Part shown: one piece after another, positions 58,801 through 62,000 of the stretch
Position numbering within the stretch: position 1 is the stretch's first letter
How the letters are laid out: the number at the start of each line of letters is the position of its first letter
NCBI GenBank assembly: GCA_002633005.1
Contig: NMRA01000475.1
Span: 1 to 62,000 of the forward strand
Reading direction: 5' to 3'
DNA length: 62,000 nucleotides
From: Phoronis australis
Lineage: Eukaryota; Phoronida; Phoronidae
Program-made: the position numbers and the translations under genes
Notes under the pieces: generated by a model
The model's database searches: none
Told to the model about the DNA's origin: nothing
The model's input: only the letters and a program-made list of their open reading frames with translations

Positions 58801-61462
58801 ATAATGCTTTTTGCCTAATCAGCCAGGACCAAAATATTAAGTACTGTCAAAGTTGATAAAACATTGGATGACTAAAACTATTCCATGAAAACAGTGAATA
58901 AATAACGGAAAGAACAAGAGCAACGCGGAGCGTTGAAATGCGCCTACGAATGCATCGCAAATGGTGTGCTTTTAGGGTTGTTTATTTGTGTCATAAAAAT
59001 GGCCACAAGATGGCACAAAAACGTACAATCCATCCGAAAACAAGAACATGTCATTGCTTCTTTAATAGAAAGCTATACACCAAATTTCATAGAAAACCCT
59101 CGCGGAACTTCAGAGAAAAAACGCAAAACAGAATAACATGAAATTGCCATTAGGGGGCACACTGTTCATTGGATCAGCCTGAAAGTCATCAATGTCTGAT
59201 TTTAGCTTCATATAAATACACTTACTAATTAAATTTTATAAAGATCCTGCAGTGGATTTAGGAGATACAGCTATGGGCGCAAAACAAAACAAAACTACCA
59301 TTAGGAGGCGCCACAGTAGTCAAAGTTGTCATCGTCAACTGTCCTCTTCACACTGAGAACATACACCAATTTTCAAAATCATCCTTAATATGATTTGGTT
59401 GATAGAGCAAAAATGGCCACTAGGTGGCGCAAAATACCTTGATTCTATCCGAAAACGGAAAGATAGCGTCATCTCACCAATAGATGCCCGCATTCAAAAT
59501 TTTATGAAAATCCGTTGAGGACCTTTGACGATACTGAGGTAAATGTAAAACTAAAATTGCCACCAGGGGGCACACCAGTAGTAAGATCCATTTGAAAATC
59601 GTCATCGTCCGTTGTCAACATCATATAAACACACTTCTTAAATTTAGTAAAGATCCTGCTAACGGCTAAGGAGACACAATCATGGGCGAAAATGAAAAGA
59701 AACTGCCACTAGGAGGCGCAACAGTAGTCAAAGTCATCAGAAAATCATCGTCACCTGTCCACTTCATGGTAAAAACATACATGCCAATTTTCACAATTAT
59801 CCTGAAAGCAGTTTGGTTGATAGAGGGATGGATGCCAAAAAACTGACTCAAAAACAGTAAATATGGCCACTAGGTGGCGCAAACTAGGTCGAATCCATCT
59901 AAAAACTGAAAGATAGCGTCACCTCAACAACAGAAGCCTGAACACCAAATTGTATAAAAATACATTGAGGACCTTTGAAGATACAGAGGTAAACGTAAAA
60001 AAATAAAATTGCCACTAGGTGGCACACCAGTAGTCAGATATGTCGGAAAGCCGTCGTCGTCCGTTGTCATCATCATATAAATGCACTTACTAAATTTAGT
60101 AAAGATCCTGCAAACGGCTTAAGAGATATAGCCATAGGTGCAAAAAAAAAACAGAACTGTCACTGGGAGGCGCCACAGTAGTCAAAGTCGTCAGAAATTC
60201 ATTGTCAACTGTCCCCTTCAGAGTAAGAACATACATGCCAATTTTCACAATCATGCTTAGAGTGGTTTGGTTGACAGAGGGGTGGACGCTAAAAACAGAC
60301 TCGAAAACAGTAAAAATGGCCACTAGGTGGTGCAAACTACATTGAATACATCCGAAAACGGAAAGATACCGTTGTCTCACTAATAGATGCCTGTATACCA
60401 AATTTTGTGAAAATATGTTGAGGACCTTTGAAGAAATAGAGGTAAACGTAAAAACAAAAATTGCCACTAGGGGACTAGGGGGCACACCGGTAGTCGGATC
60501 GTCCGAAAGTTCGCTCATGCCGTCCCATCTATGAAAGGAACACGTGTGCAAAATTTCACGAACATACATCAACTGGTTTTAGAGATAGAGCAGTGGACTC
60601 CGGACGCCGGACGGACGCTGCCTAGATGGACAGAGAAGACAGCATAATGCGTCCACCTATAAATATGTGGGCGCATAGAAATTAATACATATGTTGTGAA
60701 TTTGATATTAGAAATAATGCTTCAGTTAAAAACAGAATACAAACAAAAGTTACCGACATTATAATTGATACAAATCCAGTCTTATATACCAGATTTTACA
60801 GCAAAATTTTGAACCACCACATAAAACAGACATTGCACAAATTAGGCCCTTGTGGTCTAGATTCACATCAGTGAGTCATAAATACAATAAGGCCCTTCTC
60901 CATTTTCTTGCCCAGTGATAATTTGCTGGACTTGTAGGAAAACACTAGTGACTGAATGAGCAACGTGATTTCCACTAGGTGGGGCTAGTGTAGAAAGACG
61001 CTCTTTTAAATATCTGAATAGATTGAGAGTAGACAAGTGTTCACCAGTGTGGGGGTGCTTCAAGGTAAAGGGTTACATCCATGCACCTCTGAATGGAAGA
61101 GTTAGTGTTGCAGTTGAGACAACTAAATAACGTACCAATTATCAGTAACTACTAACTTTGACAAATGAACATCAATATGGCAATTAGTTTTCTCCAAAAT
61201 TGGGGAGATTTTTCAGCTCCGTAACAGACGTTACACAATTATGGTGACATGATCATGATCGGTGAGACCCAAGATGTCCATACCTCCAGAGCGTCAATCA
61301 TCAGTGCAATATTCAGCGTGACGGGCTGTTTAGACTTATGTTTCTGAACACCAATCTCCTTCAGCATCTCTTGTTCTATCGAAATCTCAGCCAGCTCTAC
61401 CTCAGCTGCTTTATTCGCTTGATCCTGACGTTTTTTGCGTTTCCGAGAGTTTTTGTCTTTTC
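42948..61462 (-). CDS. SECISBP2L: SECIS-binding protein 2 orthologue (SECISBP2L type), 3' nine exons
   Basis: Nine minus-strand exons, all GT-AG and all in phase, encode about 690 residues to a TGA at 42948-42950. The gene continues past the right edge. Order: Lys/Glu-rich segment ending in LNIALMIDALE, the SECIS interaction domain (AVKRGKEREVPK, KKVILKEREEKK), an acidic linker, HSRRFREYC, ELVRFQDR, then the L7Ae-type RNA-binding domain (KRRIVLGLREVTKHLKLKKI, GGLDEAL, QNIPFVFALGRRALGR, VPVSVAGIF) and a Ser-rich tail. These match human SECISBP2L and SECISBP2 almost word for word. The family binds the SECIS kink-turn in selenoprotein mRNA 3' UTRs and recruits eEFSec, so that UGA is read as selenocysteine. 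The long tail after the RNA-binding domain favours SECISBP2L. Invertebrates may have one pre-duplication gene. Confidence 0.94.
44603..44722. repeat. 30-bp tandem repeat, 4 copies
   Basis: GCTCAGCAGAACTGTGTATG plus AATAATAACA or AATAGTAACA, starting at 44603, 44633, 44663 and 44693. In a SECISBP2L intron. Confidence 0.95.
44917..45071 (-). CDS. SECISBP2L: SECISBP2L, L7Ae-type RNA-binding domain, second part
   Basis: Acceptor TGTTCATTTTAG, 155 bases, donor GAG|GTAGGT. Reads GGLDEALNNIIYLCSEQNIP, FVFALGRRALGRACAKLVPV, SVAGIFNFDGAE. The KGGLD junction, the QNIPFVFAL strand and the VPVSVAGIF loop are hallmarks of the family. Confidence 0.97.
45560..46550 (+). mobile_element. Repeat family of 15800-16032, large copy 2 (right end not seen)
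   Basis: Begins AACAAGAA with the palindrome CAACGCAGAGCGTTG (45567-45581) then AAATGCACCC, exactly as the other copies. The interior repeats a block of about 130-150 bp, each with a CTCF-like core (starts near 45645, 45771, 46036, 46168, 46300, 46452). The GGGCGCAT end is missing, so the copy is truncated on the right. It lies in the SECISBP2L intron between 45071 and 46603. Confidence 0.75.
45645..46470 (+). promoter_or_regulatory. Six CTCF-consensus-like sequences inside the repeat
   Basis: Cores TGGCCATTAGATGGCGC, TTGTCATTAGGAGGCA, TGGTCACTAGGTGGTGC, TTACCACAAGGGGGTAC, TCACCACAAGGGGGCGC and TGGCCACTAGATGGCGC all lie on the plus strand. They fit the vertebrate CTCF consensus (recalled as YDRCCASYAGRKGGCRSYV) at most positions. 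Binding in this organism is inference. Confidence 0.45.
46603..46717 (-). CDS. SECISBP2L: SECISBP2L, L7Ae-type RNA-binding domain, first part
   Basis: Acceptor CAACTTTGTAG, then AKSKRRIVLGLREVTKHLKL, KKIKCVIISPNLERIQSK; donor GTGAGT in phase 1. Nearly identical to human SBP2 (RRLVLGLREVLKHLKLKKLK). This half carries basic residues that contact the SECIS kink-turn. Confidence 0.97.
46750..46829. repeat. (AAC)n microsatellite
   Basis: AACAGT units pass into about 17 uninterrupted AAC units, in the SECISBP2L intron 33 bases upstream of the 46603-46717 exon. The plus-strand poly-Asn frame is an artefact. Confidence 0.95.
47740..47845 (-). CDS. SECISBP2L: SECISBP2L, exon with RFQDR motif
   Basis: Acceptor TTGATTCTTGCAG, then YCNQILDKDIDSCCTLLLQE, LVRFQDRLFFKDPAK; donor AAG|GTGAGG. 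ELVRFQDR is the conserved motif just before the L7Ae fold. Confidence 0.95.
49897..50098 (-). CDS. SECISBP2L: SECISBP2L, Ser-rich linker ending at the RNA-binding region
   Basis: Acceptor CCTTTGTTGCAG, 202 bases, donor GTGAGT. Ser/Pro linker (LSPISQTSP, MSPLSVSPLNSGINSP), then KIHSRRFRE, the conserved IHSRRFR-Y start of the RNA-binding region. It ends in phase 2, and the split codon with the next exon gives Glu-Tyr-Cys. Confidence 0.9.
51381..51705. repeat. 25-bp minisatellite with a palindromic core, 13 copies
   Basis: Unit AAACACCAGTGGTGTATAAT plus AAATG. Each unit contains ACACCA-G-TGGTGT, an inverted repeat with a single-base centre, except two or three units with GGAGT. All minus frames stay open with a 25-residue period, an artefact. 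Confidence 0.96.
52969..53073 (-). mobile_element. MITE with TTTTGAGAACCAG arms, best copy
   Basis: AATAGCCACTTACAGGGGTC, CGGCTTTTGAGAACTAG on the left is mirrored by CTGGTTCTCAAAATG, AGGACCTCTGTAGGTGACTA on the right. Total span is about 105 bp with arms of about 37 bp. Related partial copies lie at 13310 and 15408. Confidence 0.8.
53184..53371. repeat. 47-bp tandem repeat, 4 copies
   Basis: ATGATTTGATGTTCGTCCAT, GTGTAGTTGCCTACTACCCT, TGCCCTA, starting at 53184, 53231, 53278 and 53325, ending about 30 bases downstream (3' side of the gene) from the SECISBP2L exon at 53407. Confidence 0.95.
53407..53590 (-). CDS. SECISBP2L: SECISBP2L, SID core and acidic linker
   Basis: Acceptor CACTTGACAG, begins VILKEREEKKKLKMLEDGTE. 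VILKE corresponds to the SID core of mammalian SBP2. Then EVWETIGGQSMECDDLRDED, an acidic run (EDEDDDDEQ) and LEPISDLSQD; donor GTGTGT in phase 1. The acidic linker looks disordered. Confidence 0.9.
54231..54290. repeat. Short tandem repeat TGACATGTTTCAATAGCGTG, 3 copies
   Basis: Three imperfect copies of a 17- to 20-base unit immediately next to the donor of exon 54297-54410. Confidence 0.8.
54297..54410 (-). CDS. SECISBP2L: SECISBP2L, start of SECIS interaction domain
   Basis: Acceptor TTCCTTCCAG, 38 codons, donor AAG|GTGAGA. Reads HEPFNALALNPLDSSAPAVK then RGKEREVPKVKKPSSLKK. RGKERE and the Lys-Pro stretch match the conserved SID of SBP2. Confidence 0.93.
54411..57235. other. SECISBP2L intron, no other feature recognised
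   Basis: Part of the 4-kb intron between 54410 and 58448. AT-rich, with no conserved frame or bordered element seen. Confidence 0.5.
57426..57601. repeat. 57-bp tandem repeat, 3 copies, open in frame
   Basis: CCAACACCCTATCCCTCTAT, CCTAGCCAAGACATACTACC, CAGTATATGTCACAAAG recurs every 57 bases. As 57 is a multiple of 3, a plus-strand frame (57236-57664) reads a 19-residue repeat KPTPYPSILAKTYYPVYVT. The frame is antisense in a SECISBP2L intron and lacks other signs of coding. Confidence 0.92.
58318..58385. repeat. 13-bp tandem repeat, 5 copies
   Basis: ATAAGGTCCTACC repeated with one change in the last copy, about 60 bases 3' (in gene sense) of exon 58448-58510. Confidence 0.95.
58448..58510 (-). 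CDS. SECISBP2L: SECISBP2L, 63-base exon
   Basis: Acceptor TTGTTTTACAG, 21 codons KQQEVKKEKQEKSERLRKSS plus L, donor GTGAGT. A highly charged helix following MIDALE, as in human SBP2-type proteins. Phase 0 at both ends. Confidence 0.88.
58914..60676 (+). mobile_element. Repeat family of 15800-16032, full-length copy with tandem interior
   Basis: 5' end AACAAGAG plus palindrome CAACGCGGAGCGTTG (58921-58935) and AAATGCGCC; 3' end CTATAAATATGTGGGCGCAT. The short ATGCGCC/GGGCGCAT motifs are inverted with respect to each other. The interior is built of blocks of about 145-160 bp, grouped in a higher unit of about 452 bp present twice and part of a third time (for example 59414, 59864, 60317). No protein is encoded. 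The plan fits pearl/Helentron-like non-autonomous elements, but the class is inferred. It sits in the SECISBP2L intron between 58510 and 61284. Confidence 0.8.
59000..60482 (+). promoter_or_regulatory. Array of eleven CTCF-consensus-like sequences
   Basis: Starts near 59000, 59144, 59295, 59414, 59557, 59703, 59864, 60009, 60157, 60317 and 60461, all on the plus strand. The best are TGGCCACTAGGTGGCGCAA (59414 and 59864) and TTGCCACCAGGGGGCACAC (59557), each matching the 19-position vertebrate consensus at all but one position. Three types alternate in fixed order (GGCCACTAGGTGGCGC, GCCACYAGGKGGCACACC, GCCACTAGGAGGCGC). No binding data are available, so function is inferred from sequence only. 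Confidence 0.5.
60677..61283. other. SECISBP2L intron remainder
   Basis: No element borders seen. One more motif-like TCCACTAGGTGGGGCTA lies near 60971. Confidence 0.5.
61284..61462 (-). CDS. SECISBP2L: SECISBP2L, Lys/Glu-rich exon
   Basis: A T-rich acceptor (TTTTTTTTTTTTTCAG), two bases of a split codon, then KDKNSRKRKKRQDQANKAAE, KEIGVQKHKSKQPVTLNIAL and MIDALE; donor GTATGG. The last part corresponds to the conserved PVTLD-like segment of SBP2 proteins. First exon of the gene inside the window; the N-terminus lies to the right. Confidence 0.9.
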
Positions 61463-62000
61463 CTGAAAAAAAAAAAAACAGAAATAATAAGGAAGCATAC
61501 TTGAAGGCACACCTTCATATAGCAGGCGTCTGGGGGTGTACCAAATTTAGATACCCTAGCTAGGACACCCGGTTCAGTATTTGAACGACCGAGTACAGTA
61601 AACACATAAAGCATTGGTATCTTTTAACTTGCAAACAGCAGCTCTGGGAACTCATTGGCCTGCGCATAAAAGAAAAGTTAGTTTAGATGTGATGTAAGAT
61701 ACAATAACATTTACTGCAGACCCATATCTCCACTGAAACAAACTGCAAAATGACAGGAATTCGAACTCTGCAGTCATGCATAATTGGTCATGGACGCCCT
61801 GTGAAATTGGGAAACTTATTTTGGATGCCCTACTTTTGAGCTCCTGGATCAATCTCTGCTTTGAGTTATCACTTCATCTTCTTTTCGCAGTCAATAAAAT
61901 TCGACAGCTAATAATGGTTAGTGGAATAATATAACATTCAAATAAACAATTTAAACACAATGAATTTATTCCATGATGTCCCTAAAATGCAGCGATTTGC
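61463..62000. other. SECISBP2L intron to window edge
   Basis: No further exon recognised before the window ends. The N-terminal exons of SECISBP2L must lie beyond 62000. Confidence 0.55.

Noticed and set aside
60096-60572. 158-codon minus-strand frame inside the repeat
   Set aside because: Lies within the tandem interior of the element. Similar peptides recur in neighbouring blocks with stops, so there is no sign of coding.
1-62000. CRISPR arrays, operons or prokaryotic defence systems
   Set aside because: Introns, GT-AG splicing and animal gene families show a eukaryotic genome. The tandem repeats have no unique spacers.

Overview
The window is animal nuclear DNA. It is AT-rich, has GT-AG introns, and is dense in microsatellites, minisatellites, MITE-like inverted repeats and degraded transposons. 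Two intron-containing genes can be read exon by exon on the minus strand, and in both every splice phase agrees from exon to exon. The mix of repeats (Penelope-like element, THAP-domain DNA transposon, elements carrying internal tandem repeats with subterminal inverted ends) suggests a marine invertebrate, perhaps a mollusc. The species cannot be fixed from the sequence alone.

Layout. 1-6500: mostly unexplained non-coding DNA, with two short candidate exons of an unidentified minus-strand gene (start near 4410, second exon near 1546). 6538-8400: simple repeats around a broken Penelope-like element fragment with a GIY-YIG endonuclease region. 9888-11326: a small inverted-repeat element, an assembly gap, and a THAP-domain DNA transposon remnant with about 60-bp terminal inverted repeats. 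13290-16780: MITE-like elements, a short copy of a larger repeat family, and one unrecognised ORF. 18548-31314: an orthologue of synphilin-1 (SNCAIP), ten exons recognised, covering a disordered N-terminal part with a PP1 docking motif, ankyrin repeats, coiled coil and a proline/serine-rich tail. 35290-42940: intergenic DNA with a second copy of a MITE. 42948-61462 and beyond the right edge: a SECIS-binding protein 2 orthologue (SECISBP2L type), nine exons recognised, including the SECIS interaction domain and the L7Ae-type RNA-binding domain. Its introns hold many tandem repeats and two large copies of the repeat family first seen at 15.8 kb.

The two genes have no evident functional link: one encodes a scaffold protein and the other a factor for selenocysteine insertion. 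The most unusual observation is that the repeat family in the SECISBP2L introns (45.56-46.55 kb and 58.91-60.68 kb) carries a regular array of sequences that fit the CTCF binding consensus at up to 18 of 19 positions. They all lie in the same orientation, roughly 130-160 bp apart within a unit of about 452 bp. This looks like a transposon-borne CTCF-site array in an invertebrate.
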